Shown here: piece by piece, positions 8,993 to 21,959 of the stretch
Position numbering within the stretch: the first letter of the stretch is position 1
Layout: each line of letters starts with the position of its first letter
From: Falsiroseomonas sp050563525
GTDB lineage: Bacteria > Pseudomonadota > Alphaproteobacteria > Acetobacterales > Acetobacteraceae
Length of the DNA: 64,000 nt
NCBI RefSeq assembly: GCF_050563525.1
Contig: NZ_JBNXUN010000002.1
Location: forward strand, 310,001-374,000
Direction of reading: 5' to 3'
Program-made: the position numbers and the translations under genes
The notes under the pieces: model-generated
Told to the model about the DNA's origin: nothing
The model's input: only the letters and a program-made list of their open reading frames with translations
The model's database searches: none

Positions 8993-11900
8993 TTGGCGGC
9001 GCAGCGCCCGGCACAGGCTGCCGCCCGTCCCTCCCGCGCGCCGAAGCGTGCTGCGGCCCCCGCTGCCGCACAGCCCGCGGCTATGACGCCACCTCCGGCC
9101 GAGGCTGCCCCAGCCCCCAAGGCAAGGGCCATCTACTACGCCTCGCCCCTGCTGCTGGGCGGCGGCGGGGTGCGCGACGCGCATCTGAAGCGCATTGCCG
9201 GCCTCGGCTTCGACACGCTGCTGATCGCCCCGCCGAGCCGGCCCGGCCGCAGCGGCAACCTGTTCGACATCGGCGAGGTGGACCGGCTGCATCCGCTGCT
9301 GGGTGAAGGCCCGGTCTCGGACTACCTGGCGGAGCTGTCCCAGGCCGCCGCCGCGCATGGCATGACGCTGTTCGTGGATCTGGTGACGGACCACCTGGCG
9401 GCGGATTCGCCGCTGGTGCCGGCGCATCCGGATCTGTTCCGCCCCGGCGGCACGGCGGATGGCCTGCCGCCCGATCCGCGCCGGCCGCTGACCCGGCCGG
9501 ATGCCACCTTCGCGCAGTTCGACAGCCAGGCGGCGCATGACCAGGCGCTGGCGCTGTTCGGCGGCATGCTGCGCGACTGGGCCCAGGCCGGCGTCACCGG
9601 CATCCGCGCGCTGGCGCCGCAGCGCGTGCCGCCCGAGTTGTGGCAGCGCCTGCTGAGCGACCTCCGCGCCACGCATCCGGGCTTCACCGCCATCGCCTGG
9701 ACCCCGGGCCTTGGGCCGGAACAGGTCACGGCGCTGGGCGAGGCCGGGTTCGACCGCAGCGTCGCCAGCACCCCCTGGTGGGATTGGCGCGCCAGCTGGC
9801 TGGCCCGCGAGTATGAGGTCCGCCGCACGACCCTGCCCTCCATCGGGCTGGTGGAGGACCCGGCCGGGCCGCGGCTGCGGCTGCATGGCGCGGATGCCGG
9901 TGCCGCTCGCCGCGCGCTGCGCCGGGCGCTCGCCATCGCGGCGGCCAGCGGCGCCGGGCTGATGCTGCCCATGGGGGCCGAGCGTGGCGCCCGCCGCGCC
10001 ATGGACTTCACCGCCGACCGCCCCTCCGACTGGGATTGGCGGGAGGACCCCGACCAGGCGGAGATGGCCGGCGACGTGGCGGAGGCGCTGGCCCTGCTGC
10101 GCGGCTGCGCGCCGCTGTCCCAGCCCGGCCAGATGCTGCCGCTGTCCGGCCCCGGTGCCCCCGTGGTGGCCTTCGCCCGCGCCAGCGGCGGCGACATGCG
10201 CCAGGCCGAGGAGGCCGCCGTGGTGGTCGCCACCACCCGTGCCGATGCCGGTGCGACGCTTCTGCCCGACCACATCCTGTCCGCCTTCGACGGCCGCTTC
10301 CCGGCGCTGCGCCAGGTCTTCCCCTCGCGGTCGGACGAGATACTGGTGCCCGGCCGGCCGGTGACGCTGCTGGCCGGCGAGCTGCGCATCTATGCCGGCC
10401 GCGCCGCACCCACACCGAAGCTGACCCTGCCCGCCCTGACGCAACAGGCCGCCCGCGCCATGCCGCGCGTGGCGATCGAGCGCGTGGCGCCGGCGGTGGA
10501 TGACGGCCGCTTCGCCGTGAAGCGCCTGGCTGGTGAATCCGTCGAGGTCGAGGCCGACATCTTCGCCGATGGCCACGACAAGCTGGCCGCGGTGGTCGCC
10601 TGGCAGGTGCCGGGTGATGCCACCTGGCACGAGGCGCCGATGCTGCGCGGCGTGAACGACCGCTGGACGGGGCGCCTGCCGCTGACCGCGCTCGGCACCC
10701 ATCGCTTCGTCATCGAGGCCTGGCGCGACCTGTTCGCGAGCTGGCGCGACGAGGTGGAGAAGAAGCACGCCGCCGGCATCCCGGTCTCGCTGGAGCTGCG
10801 CGAGGGCATCGCGCTGGTGCAGCAGGCCGCGACGCGGGCCAAGGGCGCCGATGCCGCAACCTTCACAGGCCTGCTCAAGCGGCTGGAAGCCGGTGGTGAT
10901 GGCGACCGGCTGCATGAGTTGCTGTCACAGGATGCCATCGCGCTGATGGCGCGCTGCGCCGAACGTACGCAGGCGGTGCGGACGAAGCCCTATCCGGTGA
11001 TGGCGGACCGTCGCGCCGCGGCCTTCGCGAGCTGGTACGAGATGTTCCCGCGCTCCGCCGCCAACGACGTGACGCGGCATGGCACCTTCGACGATGTCAT
11101 CACGCATCTGCCGCGCGTCCGCGCCATGGGCTTCGACGTGCTGTACTTCACGCCGATCCATCCCATCGGCAAGTCGAACCGCAAGGGGCGCAACAACACG
11201 CTGACACCGGGCCCGAACGACCCGGGCAGCCCCTACGCCATCGGTGCGCCGGAAGGCGGACATGATGCGCTGCATCCGGAGCTTGGCGGGCGCGACGCTT
11301 TCCAGCGGCTGATCAAGGCCGCCCGCGACCAGGGCCTGGAACTGGCACTGGACTTCGCGATCCAGTGCAGCCCGGACCATCCCTGGCTGAAGGACCATCC
11401 CGGCTGGTTCGCCTGGCGGCCCGACGGCAGTCTCCGTTATGCCGAGAATCCGCCGAAGAAGTACGAGGACATCGTCAACGTCGAGTTCTACGCGCCGGAT
11501 GCCGTGCCGTCGCTGTGGCTGGCGCTGCGCGACGTGATCCTGCACTGGGCGGAGGAGGGCGTGCGCACCTTCCGGGTGGACAACCCGCACACCAAGCCGC
11601 TGCCGTTCTGGGAGTGGATGATCGCCGAGGTGCAGGCGCAATTCCCCGACGCGCTGTTCCTGTCGGAAGCCTTCACCCGGCCGAAGATGATGCAGCGCCT
11701 GGCGAAGCTCGGCTTCACGCAGAGCTACACCTACTTCACCTGGCGCAACACCAAGGCGGAGATGACGGAATACCTGACCGAGCTGACGCAGACCGAGGCC
11801 GCCGACTTCTACCGGCCGCATTTCTTCGTCAACACGCCGGACATCAACCCGGTATTCCTCCAGACCTCCGGCCGCGCCGGCCACCAGATCCGCGCCGCGC

Positions 11901-12399
11901 TGGCGGCAACGCTGTCCGGCCTCTGGGGCGTCTACAACGGCTTCGAGCTGTGCGAGGCAACGCCGATGCCGGGCAAGGAGGACTACCTGGACTCGGAGAA
12001 GTACGAGATCCGCGCCTGGGACTGGCATCGCCCCGGCAACATCATCGCCGATGTCAGCGCGCTGAACCGCATCCGGCGCGAGAATCCCGCCTTGCAGACG
12101 CATCTCGGCCTGCAGTTCCTGAACTGCTGGAACGACAACGTGCTTGCCTACCGCAAGATGACGCCGGACCGCGGCAACCTGGTCCTCGCCACCGTCAGCA
12201 TGGACCCGCACCATGCGCAGGAAGCCAGCTTCGAGGTTCCGCTGTGGGAATTCGGCCTGCCCGACGATGCGGAAGTCCAGGTTGAGGACCTGATGGATGG
12301 CCGCGTCTTCACCTGGCGTGGCAAGGTCCAGCATATCCGGCTCGATCCCGGCGTCCGTCCCTTCGCCTTGTTCCGCATCACCCCCCCGGGGAGCCCCGC

Positions 12400-12403
<4 letters not shown>
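8993..12403 (+). CDS. glgE: Alpha-1,4-glucan:maltose-1-phosphate maltosyltransferase GlgE with extra N-terminal GH13-like domain
   Basis: This is a GH13 maltosyltransferase that adds maltosyl units from maltose-1-phosphate to alpha-1,4-glucan. The product has 1136 residues, against about 660-700 for the canonical enzyme. Residues from about 500 to the end are ordinary GlgE: a beta-sandwich domain, then the barrel with nucleophile Asp863 (FRVDNPH) and acid/base Glu892 (LSEAFTRP). Their 29-residue spacing equals that of Streptomyces GlgE. Residues about 45-460 form a second GH13-like barrel whose corresponding positions read GIRALAP and AIAWTPG, so the catalytic Asp and Glu are missing. The first 45 residues are Ala/Pro-rich. 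TTG 8993 is the first start after an in-frame TGA. The gene overlaps treS by 4 nt. Confidence 0.9.
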
Positions 12404-15718
<3,315 letters not shown>

Positions 15719-15735
<17 letters not shown>

Positions 15736-17878
15736 CCTGAACGCCGCGATCCCGGCCATCGTCGAGGGCCGCCACGGCGACCCCTTCGCCGTGCTCGGCC
15801 CGCATGGCAAAGAAGTGCGGGCCTTCCTCCCCGGTGCGCGTGGCGTCGAGGTCATCGGCGCCAACGGTACCTCGCGGGGCACGCTCGCCCGCCGCCACGA
15901 TGCCGGATTCTTCGCTGGAGAAATCTCCGGCACCGGCGCCTATCGCCTGCGCATCGACTGGCCGGGCAGCGTGCAGGAGACGGAGGACACCTACGCCTTC
16001 CCGCCGCTGCTCGGCCCGCTCGACCTGCACCTGATCGCGGAAGGCCGGCATCGCGAACTCGGCCGCGTGCTCGGCGCCCATGCCGTGACGGTGCAGGAAA
16101 TTCCGGGCGTGCGCTTCGCCGTCTGGGCGCCGAACGCGAAGCGTGTCTCCGTCGTTGGCGACTTCAACGGCTGGGACGGCCGCCGCCACCCCATGCGGCT
16201 GCGCATCGAGGCCGGCGTGTGGGAAGTGTTCATCCCGCGCATCGGCCCCGGCAGCCGCTACAAGTATGAGGTCGTCGGCCCGGATGGCGTAACGCTGCCG
16301 CTGAAGGCGGACCCCTGCGGCGGCCAGGCGGAACTGCCGCCGGCGACCTCCTCCATCGTGCCGGAGCCGCCGCCGCCGCGGCATCGCGAGGGCCATGGTC
16401 CCTCCCACGCACCCGACGCGCCGATCAGCGTGTACGAGGCGCATGCCGGGTCCTGGATGCGCCACGAGGACGGCACGCGCCTGACCTGGGACCAGCTTGC
16501 GGACCGCATGATCCCGTACGTCGCCGGCATGGGCTTCACGCATATCGAGCTGCTGCCGATCACGGAACATCCCTTCGATGGCAGCTGGGGCTACCAGCCC
16601 GTCGGCATGTTCGCGCCCACGTCGCGCTTCGGCCCGCCGGATGGCTTCCGGCGCTTCGTCGATCGTGCACATGCGGCCGGCATCGGCGTGATCCTGGACT
16701 GGGTCCCGGCGCACTTCCCGACCGATGCGCATGGCCTCGGCCAGTTCGACGGCACCGCGCTGTACGAGCATGCGGACCCGCGGGAGGGATTCCACAAGGA
16801 CTGGTCGACGCTGATCTACAATTTCGGCCGGCACGAGGTGCGCGGCTACCTGATTGCCTCCGCCCTGCATTGGCTGCGCGAGTATGGCTGCGACGGCCTG
16901 CGCGTCGATGCCGTGGCGTCCATGCTGTATCGCGACTATTCGCGGAACGAGGGCGAGTGGACGCCCAACATCCATGGCGGGCGGGAGAACCTGGAGGCGA
17001 TCGCCTTCCTCAAGGAACTCAACGAGGCGGTTGCCGAGCACGCGCCCTGGGCCACCGTGATCGCCGAGGAAAGCACCTCCTTCCCCAAGGTCTCGGCACC
17101 GGTTTCCGAAGGTGGGCTCGGCTTCGGCTACAAGTGGAATATGGGCTGGATGAACGACACGCTGCACTACATGCAGCGCGACCCGGTGCATCGCGGCTTC
17201 CACCACAACGCCATGACCTTCGGCATGGTCTACGCCTTCAGCGAGCGCTTCCTGCTGCCGATCTCCCATGACGAGGTCGTGCACGGCAAGCGCAGCCTGG
17301 TGAACAAGATGCCGGGCGACCGCTGGCAGCGCTTCGCCAATCTACGCGCCTATCTCGGCTTCATGTGGGGGCATCCCGGCAAGAAGCTGCTGTTCATGGG
17401 CAACGAGGTGGCGCAGGAACGCGAATGGAACCACGACGCCGAAGTGGACTGGAACGCGCTGGGCGACCCCATGCATCTCGGCGTGCAGCGCCTGGTGCGG
17501 GACATGAACCGCCTGCTCACCGGCCTGCCCGCGCTGTACCGCAAGGACACGATGCCCGAGGGTTTCAGCTGGCTGGTGGCGGATGACAGCCGGAACAGCG
17601 CCTACGCCTTCCTGCGCCACGGCGCGGAAGACGAGCAGCCTGTGCTGGTGGCCTGCAACTTCACCCCGGTACCGCGCCACGACTACCGCATTGGCGTGCC
17701 GCGCCCCGGGAATTGGGCGGAACGGCTGAACTCGGACGCCGCGGAGTATGGCGGCTCCGGCCAGGGGAATGGCGGCGTGGTGATGGCGGAGCCGGTTCCG
17801 ATGCACGGCCACGCGCATTCGGTCGCGCTGACGCTGCCGCCGCTGGCCACCCTGATGCTGACGCCGATGGAAGGCTGA
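15719..17878 (+). CDS. glgB: 1,4-alpha-glucan branching enzyme
   Basis: This 719-residue GH13/CBM48 enzyme introduces alpha-1,6 branches into the glucan made by GlgE. The N-terminal part has the two beta-sandwich modules of long GlgB proteins, including VWAPNAKRVSVVGDFNGWDG. The barrel carries Asp397 (LRVDAVASMLYRDYSR), Glu450 (VIAEEST) and Asp518 (ISHDEVVHGK) as catalytic residues. ATG 15719 overlaps the end of treS by 17 nt and another ATG follows at 15725; either could be used. It is the last gene of the glucan operon. No glgA or glgC is present, which fits a GlgE-type pathway fed by trehalose. Confidence 0.96.
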
Positions 17879-17936
17879 CCGCAACCGGCCGCGCCGGGCC
17901 CGCGTTGAACGCCCTCAACTGAGCGGGAGCCGCAGC

Positions 17937-18170
17937 ATGGACGACAAGGACAGGGCAGGCGAGGCCCGGGGCGCCGAGGACGCGTTGCGTCCTACGTTGC
18001 CCGGCGGCGAGCGGGTGCGGGAGGGTGAGAGCGGCAGCGAGCCCGAGAAGGCCTCCGGCACCATCGACCGGCCGATCCAGCCCGGCGCGGTGCAACCGGG
18101 CGAAACCATGGAACAGGCGCAGCTTCGCGGCGGGCCGGTGGACATCGCGCCGGAGCGCCCGCGGCGCTGA
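17937..18170 (+). CDS. Small hydrophilic hypothetical protein
   Basis: A 77-residue, strongly charged, Gly/Pro/Glu-rich product without hydrophobic segments; it looks disordered. The ATG is preceded by GAGCGGGAG at a somewhat long distance. It starts 58 nt after glgB and could be the last gene of that operon. No family is recognised, and coding is plausible rather than certain. Confidence 0.45.
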   Translation: MDDKDRAGEARGAEDALRPTLPGGERVREGESGSEPEKASGTIDRPIQPGAVQPGETMEQAQLRGGPVDIAPERPRR

Positions 18171-18185
18171 GGGCGCGTCGGTTGC

Positions 18186-18391
18186 GTTGACAGCCTTCCT
18201 GGTGACGGTGGCGCCCGCGAAGGCGGACGTCATCTTCACCTTTCGTCAGGTCCAAGGCAGTCTGGCCTTCGGCACCTTATCCTCCACCATCGCCCGCCAG
18301 CTCTTCCAGGGTGGCCCGCGCACCTTCAGCGGCCAGACCACCACGACGACTGCGGCGGATGCGGCGGCGGACTGTCGCGCCCTGGCCGGCC
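18186..18391 (+). pseudogene. Possible fragment of a secreted protein gene
   Basis: In one plus-strand frame this gap reads a signal-peptide-like LTAFLVTVAPAKA followed by ADVIFTFRQVQGSLAF, a pattern common at the start of exported PEP-CTERM-type proteins (ADVxFTFxQVG). The similarity fades after about 45 codons and no convincing start or C-terminal sorting motif is present. I read it as a decayed remnant; chance similarity is possible. Confidence 0.25.
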
Positions 18392-19315
18392 TCAGCCATA
18401 GGCCAGGGAGGCAGCGGCCAGATCCTCCCCGGCCCAGCCGACGGACTTGAAGACCGTCACCTCGGCCGGCGTCGTCCGGCCGGGGTGTTCGCCGCGGCAG
18501 AGTTGCGCCAGGTCCGCCACCACATGCGCCTCGGTGATGGCGCCCTCGGCCACCGCCTGCACCAGGTCACCGGCCTCGGCCAGGGCGCCGGCCCGCGTGT
18601 CCACCACCAGCGTGGCACGCGCCAGCAGGGCGCCGTCGCTTTCCCGCATGGTCGGCCGGAAGGCGCCGACAAGATCGACATGGGTGCCCGGGTCCACCGC
18701 CGCGCCACAAACCAGCGGCACCTCGGACAGGGTGGCGGCGCTGACGATGTCGAAGCCGCGCGGATTGGCCTCGGCCATGGCGCGGGCCGGCAGGCCGTGC
18801 GCCTTGAGGCGATCCGCCAGCGCCCGGGCATGCGCCGGGTTGCGCGACCAGATCGCCGCCTCCTCGATCGGGAAGCGGTCGCACCAGGCTTCCGCCAGCG
18901 CGGCGCCGACGCGGCCGGCGCCCAGCACCAGCAGCCGCCGGCTGTCCGGCCGCGCCAGGAACCGCCCGGCTAGGGTGCTGGCGGCCGCGGTGCGGCGGTC
19001 CGTCAATTCGCCGCCATCCAGCATCGCCAGCGGCTGGCCGGTGGCGGCATCCGACAGCAGGTAGACCGCCTGCACCGCCGGCAGGCCGCGGGCGCCGTTG
19101 CCGGGGGCGACATGCACGATCTTCACGCCGGTATGCCGGGCATTCCAGGCCGGCATCAGCAGCAGCATCCCCTCCGCCGCCGCGCCGGCGGGCGGCAGCG
19201 CGTGGCGGTGGCGCAGCGGCGCTGCACAGCCGTCCCGGAACACCGCCTCCAGCGCCGCCTCTAGGCCGGCCCAGGGCAGCGCCGCCCGGATTTGCTCCGC
19301 CGAGATGATCCGCAT
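18392..19315 (-). CDS. Ornithine cyclodeaminase / mu-crystallin family protein
   Basis: The 307-residue product is an NAD(P)-binding protein of the ornithine cyclodeaminase/mu-crystallin family, which includes ornithine cyclodeaminase, alanine dehydrogenases and delta-1-pyrroline-2-carboxylate reductases. The Rossmann motif LLVLGAGRVGAALAEAW is clear, and the N-terminal segment around GVKIVHVAPGNGARGLP matches the family's substrate region. The start at 19315 (MRIISAEQIRAAL) is chosen over an upstream ATG that would add an Arg-rich stretch. It is divergent from the aap transporter operon, which suggests a role in amino-acid catabolism. The exact substrate cannot be assigned. Confidence 0.85.
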   Translation of the reverse strand: MRIISAEQIRAALPWAGLEAALEAVFRDGCAAPLRHRHALPPAGAAAEGMLLLMPAWNARHTGVKIVHVAPGNGARGLPAVQAVYLLSDAATGQPLAMLDGGELTDRRTAAASTLAGRFLARPDSRRLLVLGAGRVGAALAEAWCDRFPIEEAAIWSRNPAHARALADRLKAHGLPARAMAEANPRGFDIVSAATLSEVPLVCGAAVDPGTHVDLVGAFRPTMRESDGALLARATLVVDTRAGALAEAGDLVQAVAEGAITEAHVVADLAQLCRGEHPGRTTPAEVTVFKSVGWAGEDLAAASLAYG

Positions 19316-19401
19316 CCGCCCTGTCCCTGCTGCCCGACAGGGACGCTGTCGCATCCCGCATCGTGCGGTGCAACAACGCGGATCGGCTTTGCGTCACAGG
19401 T

Positions 19402-19430
19402 TTGACAGCGCCTTTCCGCCCCACTAGGCG
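19402..19430 (+). promoter_or_regulatory. Putative promoter of aapJ operon
   Basis: TTGACA (19402-19407), a 17-nt spacer and TAGGCG (19425-19430) lie in the divergent gap upstream of aapJ. The arrangement resembles the predicted promoter of the glgE operon (TTGACA-N17-TAGGTT). Confidence 0.4.
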
Positions 19431-19558
19431 AGCACGGGCGCGCGCCAATTTGCGCGTTGATCCAGGCCCGGGGCGGGCGCAGCATGCCAGCATGCGGCCG
19501 TCCGGACCGGTTCACCGAAGGGCCGGACAGGCCGCAAGAGAATGAGGGAGTTCACGGA

Positions 19559-20605
19559 ATGAAGGCACTTCGCCTTAGCTTGAAGGGCGCCATGGCCGGC
19601 GCCGCGCTGATGGCCGCCTCGGCCCTGGCGCCCGCCGCGGCGCAGGCCCCGGCCGCCGGATCGCCGACGCTGGACGCGATCCGCGCCCGCGGCACGCTGA
19701 TCTGCGGCGTCAACACCGGCCTCGCCGGCTTCGCGCAGCCCGACAGCCAGGGCGTTTGGCGCGGCTTCGACGTCGACTATTGCCGTGCCGTCGCGGTCGC
19801 CCTGTGGAACGACCCGAACAAGGTGCGCTACGTGCCGACCACGGCGCAGAACCGCTTCACCGCGCTGCAGTCCGGCGAAGTGGACATGCTGGCCCGCAAC
19901 ACCACCTGGACGCTGTCGCGCGACACCTCGCTCGGCTTCGACTTCACCGGGATCAACTTCTTCGACGGCCAGGGCTTCATGGTGAAGACCGCCGCCGGCG
20001 TGCGCACCGCGCGCGACCTGAACGGCGCCACCATCTGCGTGCAGCCCGGCACGACCACCGAACAGAACCTGACCGATTGGGCGCGCGCCAACCGCATCCG
20101 CTTCACCCCGGTGGTGATCGAGCGGCTGGAGGAAGTGGTGGGCGCCTATGTCGCCGGCCGCTGCGATGCCTACACGACCGACGTCTCCGGCCTCGCCTCC
20201 ACCCGTTCGGCGCAGCCGCGCCCGGCCGAGCACATGATCCTGCCGGACGTCATCAGCAAGGAACCGCTTGGCCCGGCAGTGCGCCACGGCGACCAGCGCT
20301 TTGCGGACCTGGTGAAGTGGGTGCATTTCGGCCTGGTCGGTGCCGAGGAACTGGGCATCACCGCGGCGAATGTCGCCCAGGCGGCGCAGTCCGACGCGCG
20401 GCCGGACGTGCAGCGCATGCTGGGCCGCAGCGGCGAGCTCGGCCAGATGCTCGGCGTCGACAATCTGTGGATGGTCAACATCATCCGCACGCTCGGCAAC
20501 TACGGCGAGATCTTCGAGCGCAACCTGGCGCCGATCGGCCTGCAGCGCGGCCCGAACGCGCTGTGGACCAATGGCGGCCTGCAATACGCCCCGCCGATCC
20601 GCTGA
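19559..20605 (+). CDS. aapJ: General L-amino acid ABC transporter, substrate-binding protein
   Basis: A 348-residue periplasmic binding protein of the AapJ/BztA type. ATG 19559 gives a Sec signal peptide (MKALRLSLKG, then an Ala-rich core ending near AAAQA); the longer open frame upstream has no such start. The mature part contains the family pattern SQGVWRGFDVDYCRAVAVAL and VQPGTTTEQNLTDW, and it ends with a conserved Asn/Trp/Gly-rich segment. It captures polar and branched amino acids for the AapQMP importer encoded just downstream. A strong G/C stem-loop separates it from aapQ, which usually lets the binding protein be made in excess. Confidence 0.93.
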   Translation: MKALRLSLKGAMAGAALMAASALAPAAAQAPAAGSPTLDAIRARGTLICGVNTGLAGFAQPDSQGVWRGFDVDYCRAVAVALWNDPNKVRYVPTTAQNRFTALQSGEVDMLARNTTWTLSRDTSLGFDFTGINFFDGQGFMVKTAAGVRTARDLNGATICVQPGTTTEQNLTDWARANRIRFTPVVIERLEEVVGAYVAGRCDAYTTDVSGLASTRSAQPRPAEHMILPDVISKEPLGPAVRHGDQRFADLVKWVHFGLVGAEELGITAANVAQAAQSDARPDVQRMLGRSGELGQMLGVDNLWMVNIIRTLGNYGEIFERNLAPIGLQRGPNALWTNGGLQYAPPIR

Positions 20606-20613
20606 CCTGAACG

Positions 20614-20642
20614 CCCCCTCCCCCCCACCCGGGGGGAGGGGG
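20614..20642 (+). terminator. Intergenic stem-loop between aapJ and aapQ
   Basis: A perfect 12-bp stem of C5TC6 against G6AG5 (20614-20625 with 20631-20642) with a 5-nt loop, followed by TTCTTTC, sits 8 nt after the aapJ stop. It probably attenuates transcription into the permease genes or protects aapJ mRNA. Confidence 0.6.
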
Positions 20643-20751
20643 TTCTTTCGGGGCCGCGGCCCCGGACTTGCATGACCTGCGTGCCCGACCACGCTCACGC
20701 CTGCCGCCGGGAGCCAACCCGCCGGATCCGATGCCATAGCAGGGATGCTTC

Positions 20752-21957
20752 ATGTCCTCATCGACCGCCGATCCGCGCCTCGCCAAGGCCGGGCCGCCCC
20801 GACGACCGATCCGCCTGTCCTGGTCCGATGAACGCCTGCGCGGCATCGTCTGGCAGCTTCTTGTGGTCGGCGTGGTCGGGGCCATCTTCTACTGGCTGTG
20901 GTCCAACACGGTGCACAACCTGGAAGTCCGCCGCATCGCGACCGGCTTCGGCTTCCTCGGCCGGGAAGCGGGCCTGCCGATCGGCGAGAGCCTGATCGCC
21001 TACGACCCCACCGACACCTACCGCCGCGCCCTGACCGTCGGTGTGCTGAACACCCTGAAGGTCGCGGTGGTCGGCGTGGTGCTGGCCACCATCCTCGGCA
21101 CGCTGATCGGCATCGCCCGGCTGTCGCACAACTGGCTGCTGTCGAAGATCGCCGGCCTGTATGTCGAGATCATCCGCGACCTGCCGCTGCTGCTGCAGCT
21201 TCTGTTCTGGTACACCCTGCTGCAGAGCCTGCCGGGGCCGCGCCAGGCGCTGAACCCGGTGGACGGCGTGGTCCTGTCCAACCGCGGCCTGCTGCTGCCC
21301 TTCATCGAATGGATGCCGGCGCACAACTGGGCCCTGGTCGCCTTCGTCGCCGGCGTTATCGGCACGCTGCTGTTCAAGCGCGTGATGCGGGCGCGGCAGT
21401 ACGCCGACGGCCAGCCGCGACGCGTGTGGCCGGCGGCGCTGGCGCTGATGATCGGCCTGCCGCTGCTGGTCTGGATCGCAAATGGCGCGCCTTTCACGCC
21501 GGATATCCCGGCGCTGCGCGGCTTCAACTTCCAGGGCGGCCTGTCCATGACGCCCGAGTATTTCGCCCTGCTGCTCGGCCTCGTGACCTACACCGCCGGC
21601 TTCATCGCGGAGATCGTGCGTGCCGGCATCCAGGCGGTGAACCAGGGGCAGTGGGAAGCCGCCCAGGCGCTCGGTATGCGGCGCGGGGATATCCTGAACC
21701 GGATCGTGCTGCCGCAGGCGCTGCGCGTGATCATCCCGCCGATGACCAGCCAGTACCTGAACCTGACCAAGAACAGTTCGCTCGCCGTCGCTATCGGCTA
21801 CCAGGACATCGTCAGCATCGCCAACACCACCCTGAACCAGACCGGTCAGGCAATCGAGGGCATCGCCATCATCATGGCGGTCTACCTGACCATCAGCCTG
21901 TCGATCAGCTTCTTCATGAACTGGTATAACTCGAAAATCGCGCTGGTGGAGCGTTGA
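20752..21957 (+). CDS. aapQ: General L-amino acid ABC transporter, permease AapQ
   Basis: A 401-residue inner-membrane permease of the His/Glu/Gln/Arg/opine family. It has an N-terminal membrane segment after a basic tail, a long insert typical of AapQ/BztB, and the C-terminal permease loop EIVRAGIQAVNQGQWEAAQALG, which docks onto the ATPase. Its stop lies within the first bases of aapM, so the two permeases are translationally coupled and should form the heterodimeric channel. Confidence 0.94.
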   Translation: MSSSTADPRLAKAGPPRRPIRLSWSDERLRGIVWQLLVVGVVGAIFYWLWSNTVHNLEVRRIATGFGFLGREAGLPIGESLIAYDPTDTYRRALTVGVLNTLKVAVVGVVLATILGTLIGIARLSHNWLLSKIAGLYVEIIRDLPLLLQLLFWYTLLQSLPGPRQALNPVDGVVLSNRGLLLPFIEWMPAHNWALVAFVAGVIGTLLFKRVMRARQYADGQPRRVWPAALALMIGLPLLVWIANGAPFTPDIPALRGFNFQGGLSMTPEYFALLLGLVTYTAGFIAEIVRAGIQAVNQGQWEAAQALGMRRGDILNRIVLPQALRVIIPPMTSQYLNLTKNSSLAVAIGYQDIVSIANTTLNQTGQAIEGIAIIMAVYLTISLSISFFMNWYNSKIALVER

Positions 21958-21959
21958 GC

